Source: Oscillospiraceae bacterium (GTDB lineage: Bacteria; Bacillota; Clostridia; Oscillospirales; Ruminococcaceae). Taken from it: a DNA stretch of 7,864 nucleotides. The stretch is from positions 1 through 7,864 of the forward strand of contig JAGAEK010000010.1 in NCBI GenBank assembly GCA_017828835.1. Direction: 5' to 3'. Position 1 is the stretch's first letter; every line of letters starts with the position of its first letter. Below are positions 1-6,290 of this stretch, piece by piece. The notes below the pieces were generated by a model. That model was not told where the DNA came from. It searched no databases and was given only the letters and a program-made list of their open reading frames with translations. The translations under genes and the position numbers were made by a program.

Positions 1-406
1 CGATACCCGGGCGCATAACACCGTTTATTCCCGACAGCCTCCCTTTGCAATGATAAAGCAGCGCATTCACCAGCGTACCGTCATAATTTCCGGCCGCCGG
101 ATGTACTACCATTCCTTTAGGCTTGTTCACCACTACAACACTGTCGTCTTCATAAACGATATCCAAATCTATATCCTGCGGTTCCGTGTTGAGTTCTTTC
201 GGCTCCGGCAACACTATCTTTATTGTTTCTCCCAATACAACACGGTGGTTTTTTGCCACCGTGTTATCATTGACAGTTATATTGCCTTCTGCTATAAGTT
301 TCTGTGCCGCGGACCTTGAAATTTCGCCGACCGTCTCGCTTATATAAGCATCCAGTCTTTTTCCGTTGCCGGCCTCGTCCGCAACTATTTCGCGGATATT
401 TCCCAA
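1..406 (-). CDS. rluD: RluD-like 23S rRNA pseudouridine synthase, N-terminal part (3' end outside window)
   Basis: Partial gene: 135 codons run off the low-coordinate edge. RluA/RluD-family enzymes isomerise specific uridines in rRNA to pseudouridine in the cytoplasm. Residues about 17-66 form an S4 RNA-binding domain (RLDAYISE, then RSAAQKLIAEGNITVN). The catalytic domain follows with IVYEDDSVVVVNKPKGMVVHP at about 83-103, a family signature. The fragment ends at RPGI, exactly where the family continues with the HRID catalytic motif, so the active-site Asp is not visible. The start is TTG at 404-406: it has an AAGGAG site 8 nt upstream, and no ATG lies in a sensible place. That site overlaps the lspA stop codon, so the gene is probably co-translated with lspA. 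It matches B. subtilis ylyB by position after lspA. RluD versus another RluA-type target specificity cannot be settled from this fragment. Confidence 0.93.
   Translation of the reverse strand, partial: MGNIREIVADEAGNGKRLDAYISETVGEISRSAAQKLIAEGNITVNDNTVAKNHRVVLGETIKIVLPEPKELNTEPQDIDLDIVYEDDSVVVVNKPKGMVVHPAAGNYDGTLVNALLYHCKGRLSGINGVMRPGI
239..265. repeat. Perfect 10-bp inverted repeat with 7-nt loop inside the rluD coding region
   Basis: The arms are AACACGGTGG (239-248) and CCACCGTGTT (256-265), exact reverse complements separated by 7 nt. On the coding strand the hairpin spans codons 48-56 of the rluD-like gene, within the S4 domain. Its loop is CAAAAAA. No T-tract follows on either strand, so it does not look like an intrinsic terminator. 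It may be chance plus coding constraint, or an mRNA structure; the sequence alone does not say which. Confidence 0.6.
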
Positions 407-414
407 AGTCCACA

Positions 415-420
415 CTCCTT
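415..420 (-). promoter_or_regulatory. Shine-Dalgarno site AAGGAG that fixes the TTG start of rluD
   Basis: AAGGAG on the minus strand ends 8 nt before the TTG at 406-404. Its first two bases are part of the lspA TAA stop codon (421-419). An in-frame GTG at 415-413 overlaps the site itself and so cannot use it. The TTG is therefore the only start that fits. Confidence 0.75.
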
Positions 421-916
421 ATTCGCTTTTAGCCGTATTTTTATTTTTCTCCTTCGCAATATCCAGTATAAGCGATAAAAGCAATATTCCGGCTCCGACG
501 GTTATAAATATGTCCGCAACGTTGAAAACCGGGAAATTTATCGGAGAAAAATAAATAAAATCTACAACGTATCCTTTGATTATCCTGTCTATAAGATTCC
601 CGATCCCTCCGGCGACTGCCATCCAAAGTCCGGCTTCAAACAGTTTGTTCTTTATCCTGTCACTGATCAACAGATAAAGCATCACCGCCATAACTATCGA
701 AACAAATCCTATCAAAAGCCACTTTTTTCCGCTGAACATACTGAACGCCGCACCGGTATTTTCGGTGTAGACAAAATAAAACACGTTTTTTATAACAGGT
801 ACCGAATCTTCCTTAAATACGTTCCCGGCAATTACTTTTGTTATCTGATCAACGGCGACTATCAAAACAGCCGCTGCTATATATATGATTTTTCTGATTA
901 TACCGGATATTTTCAT
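419..916 (-). CDS. lspA: Lipoprotein signal peptidase (signal peptidase II)
   Basis: This integral membrane aspartyl protease cleaves the signal peptide from diacylglyceryl-modified prolipoproteins. The 165-residue protein has about four hydrophobic membrane segments, as expected. Family motifs, numbered from this ATG, are DQITK (23-27), ENTGAAFS (52-59), the GNLIDR block (106-111), VVDF with catalytic Asp119, and FNVAD with catalytic Asp135. I prefer the ATG at 916-914 because the product then begins MKISG, as LspA proteins usually do. An in-frame TTG at 928-926 would add four residues and overlap the ileS stop. Neither start has a good Shine-Dalgarno site. The ATG lies only 4 nt after the ileS TGA, so translational coupling to ileS is likely. 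The C-terminus is short and charged. In B. subtilis a ylyA gene precedes lspA; it is absent here. Confidence 0.95.
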   Translation of the reverse strand: MKISGIIRKIIYIAAAVLIVAVDQITKVIAGNVFKEDSVPVIKNVFYFVYTENTGAAFSMFSGKKWLLIGFVSIVMAVMLYLLISDRIKNKLFEAGLWMAVAGGIGNLIDRIIKGYVVDFIYFSPINFPVFNVADIFITVGAGILLLSLILDIAKEKNKNTAKSE

Positions 917-920
917 ATTA

Positions 921-3695
921 TCAACCAATTATTCTCGAACATCTCGCGCAAAGCGTCGGATGTTTTGCGTCTTTTCCGACGTCGTCACTGTATATCCAAC
1001 ATCTTTCGCACTTTTTGCCGTTCGCCGTCTTTACGTCAACGGTTATTTCACTTTCCGATCCGTTATCCGCAAGCTCGACTTCGGATACTATAAACGCTGA
1101 GGCGAGCTCTGATTTCACAGTCTCTGCAAACGCTAAATTCTCTCCTCCGCAATTCACGGTAACCTTTGCTTCAAGAGATTTTCCGATGATCTTGTTTCCT
1201 CTCGCTTCTTCAAGCGCTCTGTTGGCTATATCTCTCAGTTCTCTGATCTTTTCCCACTTCGCCATAAACTTCTCGTCGTAATCGACGTGAGCGGTTTTCG
1301 GTATCTCGTTGAGGAATACGGACTCTCCGTCGTCCTCAGCAGTCTTCGGCATATATCTCCAAACTTCTTCCGCCGTAAACGAAAGTATCGGCGCAACGAG
1401 AAGCGTAAGAGTTCTGAGTATCTTATAGATAGTAGTCTGAGCCGCACGGCGTGAAACCGAATCGGCTTTTTCAACGTAAAGCCTGTCTTTCAATATATCC
1501 AGATAAAAGTTGGACATATCGACCGTACAGAAATTATGCAGCGCATGATAAACAACGTGATAATCAAATGCTTCGTACGCTTCGACCGCAGTATCTCTGA
1601 GCTTCGAAAGCGTCGCAAGCGCCCACTTGTCTATATCAAGCAGCTTATCGTCGCTTACCATATCTTTATTAGGATCGAAATCACTTATATTTCCGAGAAT
1701 AAATCTCTGAGTATTTCTTATCTTTCTGTATACTTCCGAAAGCTGCTTAAGTATATCCTTCGAAATTCTTATGTCCGCATGATAATCCGACGATGCGACC
1801 CAAAGCCTCAGAATATCCGCACCGTATTCGTTTATTATTTCGTGAGGCGCTATTCCGTTGCCGAGCGATTTCGACATCTTTCTGCCTTCGCCGTCAACGA
1901 CCCATCCGTGAGTACATACGGCTTTGTAGGGAGGCTCTCCTCTCCAAGCTACCGACGTCAGCATCGACGACTGGAACCATCCGCGGTATTGGTCGCTTCC
2001 TTCAAGGTATAGGTCAGCCGGCCAATGCAATTCTTTTCTTCCTTCACATACCGCCGCATGCGATATTCCGGAATCGAACCAAACGTCGAGTATATCCTTT
2101 TCTTTCGTAAATTCCTCAGCTCCGCACGCGTCGCATCTGAAGCCTTTCGGTAATATTTCGTTCGCTTCCATCGCAAACCACGCATCCGAACCTTTTTCTC
2201 TGAACAAATCGGATACCGCCTTTATCGTCTCGTCGTTAACGATGGCTTTGCCGCACTTCTTGCAGTAAAAGATCGGGATCGGAACGCCCCATGTTCTTTG
2301 CCTCGATATGCACCAGTCGCTTCTGTCGCAAATCATGGACGTGATCCTGTCACGTCCCCATTCGGGTATCCACTGAACTTTCTTTACTGCTTCGACCGCT
2401 TCCTGCTTGAATCCTTCAACTGAACAGAACCATTGTTCCGTAGCTCTGAACAGTATCGGTTCTTTGCATCTCCAACAGTGCGGATACTGGTGTATTATCT
2501 TTTCTATCGCAAAAAGATATCCCGTCTCGTCAAGTAATTTTGCGACCGCTTTACTGCATTCGTCGGTCGTGAGTCCTTTGAACTGTCCCGCAAGCTCGGT
2601 CATCTTTCCTTCCGAATCAACGGGTACTATTATCTCTATCTCTGGATAATGATTCACGCAAACCTCAAAGTCTTCGACACCGTGTCCGGGAGCCGTGTGA
2701 ACGCATCCGGTACCGCTGTCAAGAGTTACGTGATCTCCGAGTATGATAAGCGATTCTCTGTCAATGAACGGATGACGGTAGGTCATTCTCTCAAACTCGC
2801 GTCCGGGCATCGTCAGCACTTTTTCGTAGCTGTCTATCTTTGCCGCTTTCATAACGCTCGCTATAAGCTCTTCGGCGATTATATAATATTCGCCGTTCGC
2901 CTTTACTACCGAATAATTATAATCCGGCCCTATGCATATAGCGTTGTTTCCCGGCAGCGTCCACGTCGTCGTCGTCCATATCACAAAATAAGTTTTATCA
3001 AGATCTATTCCTTTTCCCGAAAGTTTTCCGTTATCATTAGAGATCTTGAATTTTACGTAAATCGAATAGCAGGGATCCTCCGAATACTCGATCTCCGCTT
3101 CCGCCAACGCGGTCTTGCAGCTCGGACACCAGTAAACAGGTTTCATACCCTTATAAACGTATCCTTTTTTCGCCATGCTTCCGAAGATCTCAACTTCTTT
3201 CGCCTCGAATTCCGGCTGCAAAGTTATATAAGGATCGTCAAAATCTCCCAAAACACCCAGACGCTTAAACTGCTCTTTTTGGCTGTCAACGTACATCAAG
3301 GCAAAATCTCTGCACTTTTTTCTTATCTCAATCGGTGTGAGCGCCTCACTGTTTCCGAGTCCTATCTGCTTGATCGCTTTAAGCTCAGTAGGAAGTCCGT
3401 GAGTATCCCATCCGGGAACGTAGGGCGCATTATATCCGGACATATTCTTAAATTTTACGATTATATCCTTCAGCGTTTTATTGAGCGCCGTTCCGAGATG
3501 TATGTCTCCGTTCGCATAAGGAGGTCCGTCATGCAGAACGTACATCGGTTTACCCGCGTTTTTCTCCGTTATTTTATAATAAATTCTTTCCTTTTCCCAC
3601 TTTTCCACTAACTCCGGTTCTCTTTGAGGCAACGCAGCTCTCATCGGAAAATCTGTTTTGAGCAGATTCAAAGTGCTGTTATAATCTTCAGACAT
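921..3695 (-). CDS. ileS: Isoleucyl-tRNA synthetase
   Basis: This class I synthetase charges tRNA-Ile in the cytoplasm. The 924 residues match the usual bacterial IleRS length. Visible parts: the nucleotide-binding signature as HLGT at 66-69 after PPYANGD; the CP1 editing domain with TTTTWTLPGN (241-250) and a GTGCVHTAPGHG block (328-339) followed by Asp342, the conserved editing aspartate; WCISRQRTWGVP (461-472); KMSKS at 606-610; an anticodon-binding helical domain from about 690; and a C-terminal zinc site with Cys896, 899, 916 and 919. The C-terminal zinc site fits the bacterial IleRS1 type rather than the mupirocin-resistant IleRS2 type. The start ATG has AAAGGA 10 nt upstream. The 41-nt gap after divIVA holds no T-box leader. 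HIGH reads HLGT here, so its second His is Thr. Confidence 0.98.
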   Translation of the reverse strand: MSEDYNSTLNLLKTDFPMRAALPQREPELVEKWEKERIYYKITEKNAGKPMYVLHDGPPYANGDIHLGTALNKTLKDIIVKFKNMSGYNAPYVPGWDTHGLPTELKAIKQIGLGNSEALTPIEIRKKCRDFALMYVDSQKEQFKRLGVLGDFDDPYITLQPEFEAKEVEIFGSMAKKGYVYKGMKPVYWCPSCKTALAEAEIEYSEDPCYSIYVKFKISNDNGKLSGKGIDLDKTYFVIWTTTTWTLPGNNAICIGPDYNYSVVKANGEYYIIAEELIASVMKAAKIDSYEKVLTMPGREFERMTYRHPFIDRESLIILGDHVTLDSGTGCVHTAPGHGVEDFEVCVNHYPEIEIIVPVDSEGKMTELAGQFKGLTTDECSKAVAKLLDETGYLFAIEKIIHQYPHCWRCKEPILFRATEQWFCSVEGFKQEAVEAVKKVQWIPEWGRDRITSMICDRSDWCISRQRTWGVPIPIFYCKKCGKAIVNDETIKAVSDLFREKGSDAWFAMEANEILPKGFRCDACGAEEFTKEKDILDVWFDSGISHAAVCEGRKELHWPADLYLEGSDQYRGWFQSSMLTSVAWRGEPPYKAVCTHGWVVDGEGRKMSKSLGNGIAPHEIINEYGADILRLWVASSDYHADIRISKDILKQLSEVYRKIRNTQRFILGNISDFDPNKDMVSDDKLLDIDKWALATLSKLRDTAVEAYEAFDYHVVYHALHNFCTVDMSNFYLDILKDRLYVEKADSVSRRAAQTTIYKILRTLTLLVAPILSFTAEEVWRYMPKTAEDDGESVFLNEIPKTAHVDYDEKFMAKWEKIRELRDIANRALEEARGNKIIGKSLEAKVTVNCGGENLAFAETVKSELASAFIVSEVELADNGSESEITVDVKTANGKKCERCWIYSDDVGKDAKHPTLCARCSRIIG

Positions 3696-3736
3696 CTAAT
3701 AATTATCCTTTCACCTTAATTTTATATCCAACCTGA

Positions 3737-4348
3737 TCATTGAGCGCTTTCTTCTCCGGAGATACTTTCAGCCGCAACTTCATATTGCTCACTATCTTCT
3801 GAAACCTCTTCCGCTATATCAATATTTTCTTCGGTCTCCTCATCCGTCAGCTTCGATATGAGTTCCAAATGCTGTCTGTACATATCAAGCAGATTATTCT
3901 TGAAACGCTTGACTTCATCGTTCAGCGAATCCAGTGTTTCACGCTCTTTCTTCAATTCTTGTTCCGTATTTCCGAGCATATTTTCGGCAGAATTCCTCGC
4001 ATCGGAAACGATTATCTCGGCCCTCGTTTCGGCATCGCTTATTATAGAAGACGCCTTTGTGCCGGCTTCCTGCGTCATTACTTCCGCTTTCGCCCTCGCT
4101 TCTCTGACTATACTGTCTCCGAGCTTCTGTGCTCCGATCAATACCGATTTCAGACTCTCTTCACTTTCTCTGTATTCTTCAAGTTTGTCCGCCAACACTT
4201 CAAGTTTATGCTCTAAATCAGCATTGTCCTGCTGAAGTTTGACGTAATCCGAAAAAACTCTGTCCAAAAACTCGTCTACCTCTTCAGTCTTATATCCTTT
4301 TGCGGATTTTTCAAATCTTTGGTTGGTTATGTCTTCAGGTTTCATCAT
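3737..4348 (-). CDS. divIVA: DivIVA-family cell division / polar scaffold protein
   Basis: DivIVA proteins form coiled-coil oligomers at septa and poles and recruit division, chromosome-anchoring or wall-synthesis partners. The 203-residue protein has the N-terminal DivIVA domain (KPEDITNQRFEK at 3-14, then GYKTEEVDEFLDRV at 18-31). Heptad-patterned coiled coil follows from about 32 to 165, rich in Ala, Glu and Lys, and then a strongly acidic tail (about 168-203). In B. subtilis the membrane-inserting pair is Phe17-Arg18; the aligned residues here are Ala16-Lys17. Two consecutive ATGs start the gene. The first, at 4348, is 9 nt from an AGGAGG site that overlaps the ylmH stop, and the second is 12 nt away, so the first is preferred. 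Its place between ylmH and ileS is the classic divIVA position. An alternative name would be a general DivIVA-domain (GpsB/Wag31-like) protein, but context favours DivIVA. Confidence 0.93.
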   Translation of the reverse strand: MMKPEDITNQRFEKSAKGYKTEEVDEFLDRVFSDYVKLQQDNADLEHKLEVLADKLEEYRESEESLKSVLIGAQKLGDSIVREARAKAEVMTQEAGTKASSIISDAETRAEIIVSDARNSAENMLGNTEQELKKERETLDSLNDEVKRFKNNLLDMYRQHLELISKLTDEETEENIDIAEEVSEDSEQYEVAAESISGEESAQ

Positions 4349-4357
4349 ACTTCTCGT

Positions 4358-4363
4358 CCTCCT
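4358..4363 (-). promoter_or_regulatory. AGGAGG ribosome binding site of divIVA, overlapping the ylmH stop codon
   Basis: A full-consensus AGGAGG ends 9 nt before the first of two tandem ATG codons (4348-4346 and 4345-4343). It shares two bases with the ylmH TAG stop (4364-4362). The spacing favours the first ATG. The strength of the site suggests divIVA is translated more heavily than its neighbours ylmH and lspA, which lack good sites. Confidence 0.75.
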
Positions 4364-5126
4364 ATAAATATTTTTTCACTTTTATTTTTATTCTGCCTTT
4401 TTTTGTCTCTCCGCACGATTCGCTTAATACGTATTTTCCGTTTCCGCGTATCGATATAACGTCTCCGACCGAAACTTCATCCGATACCTTCAACACTTCT
4501 TCGTAGTTTCGGAAAACGCAGCCCGATCTTATCTTTTCGGACGCCTTTTCTCTGCTCGCTCCGATCAGCATCGAAACTATACAGTCGATCCTTAACGACG
4601 CTACAGTGCCGCTGATCTCACCGAATTTTTCCCCTTCCGGAAGCTCCGAAGTGATACCGCTTTCCGTCCTGACTCCTGCTCTGCCGACCTTTCTCAGTTC
4701 GTTTTCAACAACTTTCGCCGCAAGATCACTGAGAAAAATCACACACTTCTCTTCTCCCACAAGTATATCGCCTATGCTTTCTCTCTTTATTCCGAGTCCT
4801 GTCAACGCACCCAGAAAATCTCTGTGAGAAAGCATATCCGCTTTCCTGTAGCTGCAAGTTACCGCTGAGATCGGAAATTCGTCTTTGTCCGGCTCGGTAT
4901 ATTCGGGAAAAATCCCGAGATACTCCCTCTCGGCTCCGTCGTATCCGCCGTAAAACATATATCTGCCGTATCCTTTTCGGTCAATAACGGTTTTCGCTAT
5001 TTCTCGCCGCCTTCCGTCAAGGAAACCCGCAAAGCGTGTTCCTTTTCCTTCTTCGGCATCCCTCAATCTGTCATTGACCATCGCGACAAAATATTTCTCG
5101 TCTTCGGTCAGATTGTCTAATATCAT
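4362..5126 (-). CDS. ylmH: YlmH-family S4-domain RNA-binding protein
   Basis: The 254-residue cytoplasmic protein has the YlmH layout: an N-terminal/central RNA-binding-like region (about 1-165, including RFAGFLDGRRREIA at 31-44 and ISAVTCSYRKADMLSHRDFLGALTGLGI at 86-113) and a C-terminal S4 domain (about 176-240, with LRIDCIVS and ASREKASEKIRSGCVFRN). S4 domains bind structured RNA. In B. subtilis YlmH has been linked to ribosome-associated quality control on 50S-peptidyl-tRNA complexes, and in other Gram-positives the gene is tied to the division cluster; which role applies here is not shown. The ATG lies 3 nt after the sepF stop. The nearest GGAG is 14 nt upstream, so translation is probably coupled to sepF. 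The usual ylmG (YggT) gene between sepF and ylmH is missing. A basic, lysine-rich C-terminus (KKGRIKIKVKKYL) fits RNA binding. Confidence 0.92.
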   Translation of the reverse strand: MILDNLTEDEKYFVAMVNDRLRDAEEGKGTRFAGFLDGRRREIAKTVIDRKGYGRYMFYGGYDGAEREYLGIFPEYTEPDKDEFPISAVTCSYRKADMLSHRDFLGALTGLGIKRESIGDILVGEEKCVIFLSDLAAKVVENELRKVGRAGVRTESGITSELPEGEKFGEISGTVASLRIDCIVSMLIGASREKASEKIRSGCVFRNYEEVLKVSDEVSVGDVISIRGNGKYVLSESCGETKKGRIKIKVKKYL

Positions 5127-5129
5127 AGA

Positions 5130-5564
5130 TCAAAAATAAACTCCGTTGTTTTCGAGCTCGTCCAAAAGATCACCCATAATGTTCACGTTATACGGAGTGA
5201 TTATATAAGTACTGTTCGCAACTCTCTTTATCTGTCCGTTGTTCGCATAAGCGACTCCGCTCAAAAAGTCGACCAATCTTCTCGATATGTCTTTGTTTGT
5301 CGACTCGAGGTTCAAAACTACGGTATTTTTGGAGTTGAGATGATCCGCTATAGACCTGGCATCTTCAAATTTGTCGGGCTTCACAAGCACGACCTGAAGC
5401 TGAGTCGTGGTGTTGATATTAACGACCTTGTTCGATTTTGCCTCCTGTCTTGCGGAAGCTCTGTTCGCGTTATCCTTCGTTATTATATCCATATCCTCTT
5501 CCTCTTCAAAAGCATCGTCTTCCGGTATTCCCATGAACTTCTTCATCTGATCTTTGAATCCCAT
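5130..5564 (-). CDS. sepF: SepF, FtsZ-binding cell division protein
   Basis: SepF tethers FtsZ filaments to the membrane in Gram-positive bacteria and organises the septum. The 144-residue length is typical. Residues 1-12 (MGFKDQMKKFMG) form the amphipathic membrane-binding helix. A flexible acidic linker covers about 14-50 (FEEEEDMD). The folded DUF552 core spans about 55-135: QVVLVKPDKFEDARSIAD, then TVVLNLE, FLSGVAYANNGQIKRV (100-115) and YIITPYNVNIMG (120-131). The C-terminal LENNGVYF is also family-like. The start ATG has GAGGAG 8 nt upstream and the gene follows the yggS stop by 15 nt. Its place after yggS and before ylmH and divIVA repeats the ylmE-ylmF-ylmH-divIVA arrangement. No ftsA is in the window, so whether SepF is the sole FtsZ anchor cannot be judged. 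Confidence 0.96.
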   Translation of the reverse strand: MGFKDQMKKFMGIPEDDAFEEEEDMDIITKDNANRASARQEAKSNKVVNINTTTQLQVVLVKPDKFEDARSIADHLNSKNTVVLNLESTNKDISRRLVDFLSGVAYANNGQIKRVANSTYIITPYNVNIMGDLLDELENNGVYF

Positions 5565-5579
5565 ATTTTTATCTCCTCT

Positions 5580-6290
5580 TTAAATATATTTTCTTTCTCC
5601 AAACAGAGCTCGCCCGAGTCTCACGACCGTACTTCCCTGCTTGATTGCTTCAACGTAATCTCCGGACATTCCCATTGACAAAATATCCATACTAACATTA
5701 TCTATTTTTTTGTCCCGTATGTCAACAAACAAACGCCTCATATTTTCAAAAAATTTACTACTTTCCCGTAAATTTTCACATATCGGCGGAATTGTCATCA
5801 ATCCTTTTATCTTTATTCCCTTCAACTCCGATATTTCATAAACCTTTTCACAGACGATTTCCGGTGCAATCCCGCTTTTCGATGCCTCTCCTCCGATATT
5901 GACTTCTATCAGTATATCGGCGATCTTTCCCGCGTTTACCGCCCTTTTTCCGATCTCTTCCGCAAGTTTCAAACTGTCGACCGAATGTATCAAACTCACT
6001 TTATCGATAATATATTTGACCTTATTGCTTTGCAATGCGCCGATAAACTGTATATCCGCATTTTTGTCGTATCCCTCATACTTCGAAAGCATTTCCTGTA
6101 CCCGATTTTCTCCGAGCGTCAGTACTCCGTAGCCGCAGGCAACGTTTATATCTTCGACAGGCATCGTTTTCGTGACCGCCATCAAAGTTACCTCTTCGGG
6201 ACTTCTTCCGCATGACAAACATGCCTCTTCTATATTTTCTCTCGCCTTATCTATATTATATTTTATTTTCTCCGATCTGCTTTCCTTCAT
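5580..6290 (-). CDS. yggS: YggS/YlmE-family pyridoxal-phosphate homeostasis protein
   Basis: This is a single-domain TIM-barrel PLP-binding protein (COG0325/PLPBP) that buffers pyridoxal phosphate and affects amino-acid metabolism; no catalytic activity is established for the family. The 236-residue length is normal. AVTKT places the PLP-binding Lys at 41. GENRVQEM (60-67), FIGALQSNKVK (82-92) and the phosphate-binding LSMGMSGD (204-211), then RLGRALFGER (224-233), are family motifs. The conserved His of the family WHxIGxLQ motif appears as Gln81. The start ATG at 6290 lies inside the end of the upstream gene and has AAAGGA 5 nt upstream. No later ATG, GTG or TTG would keep the first family helix (KIKYNIDKARENI), so the overlap appears real. 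It corresponds to B. subtilis ylmE, upstream of sepF. Confidence 0.95.
   Translation of the reverse strand: MKESRSEKIKYNIDKARENIEEACLSCGRSPEEVTLMAVTKTMPVEDINVACGYGVLTLGENRVQEMLSKYEGYDKNADIQFIGALQSNKVKYIIDKVSLIHSVDSLKLAEEIGKRAVNAGKIADILIEVNIGGEASKSGIAPEIVCEKVYEISELKGIKIKGLMTIPPICENLRESSKFFENMRRLFVDIRDKKIDNVSMDILSMGMSGDYVEAIKQGSTVVRLGRALFGERKYI

Noticed and set aside
239..265. Intrinsic terminator reading of the rluD hairpin
   Set aside because: Neither strand has a run of T after the stem, and the hairpin lies early inside an intact coding region.
50..319. An 89-codon plus-strand open frame at the low-coordinate end
   Set aside because: It is antisense to the rluD-like gene, whose S4 and NKPKG signatures are clear on the minus strand. 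It has no Shine-Dalgarno site and no family resemblance.
2649..3611. A 320-codon open frame on the plus strand
   Set aside because: It lies entirely antisense to ileS, whose motifs prove the minus-strand frame. Its product is Arg/Tyr/Phe-rich and resembles no family I know. It is a shadow of ileS codon use.
3710..3736. A possible -10-like TATAAA in the divIVA-ileS gap
   Set aside because: There is no TTGACA-like -35 at about 17 nt, and the gap is AT-rich anyway. I do not call a promoter.
3858..4235. Two long overlapping plus-strand frames opposite divIVA
   Set aside because: Both are antisense to the coiled-coil region; the repetitive Ser- and Phe-rich products are what reverse-reading of Glu/Lys/Ala-rich codons gives.
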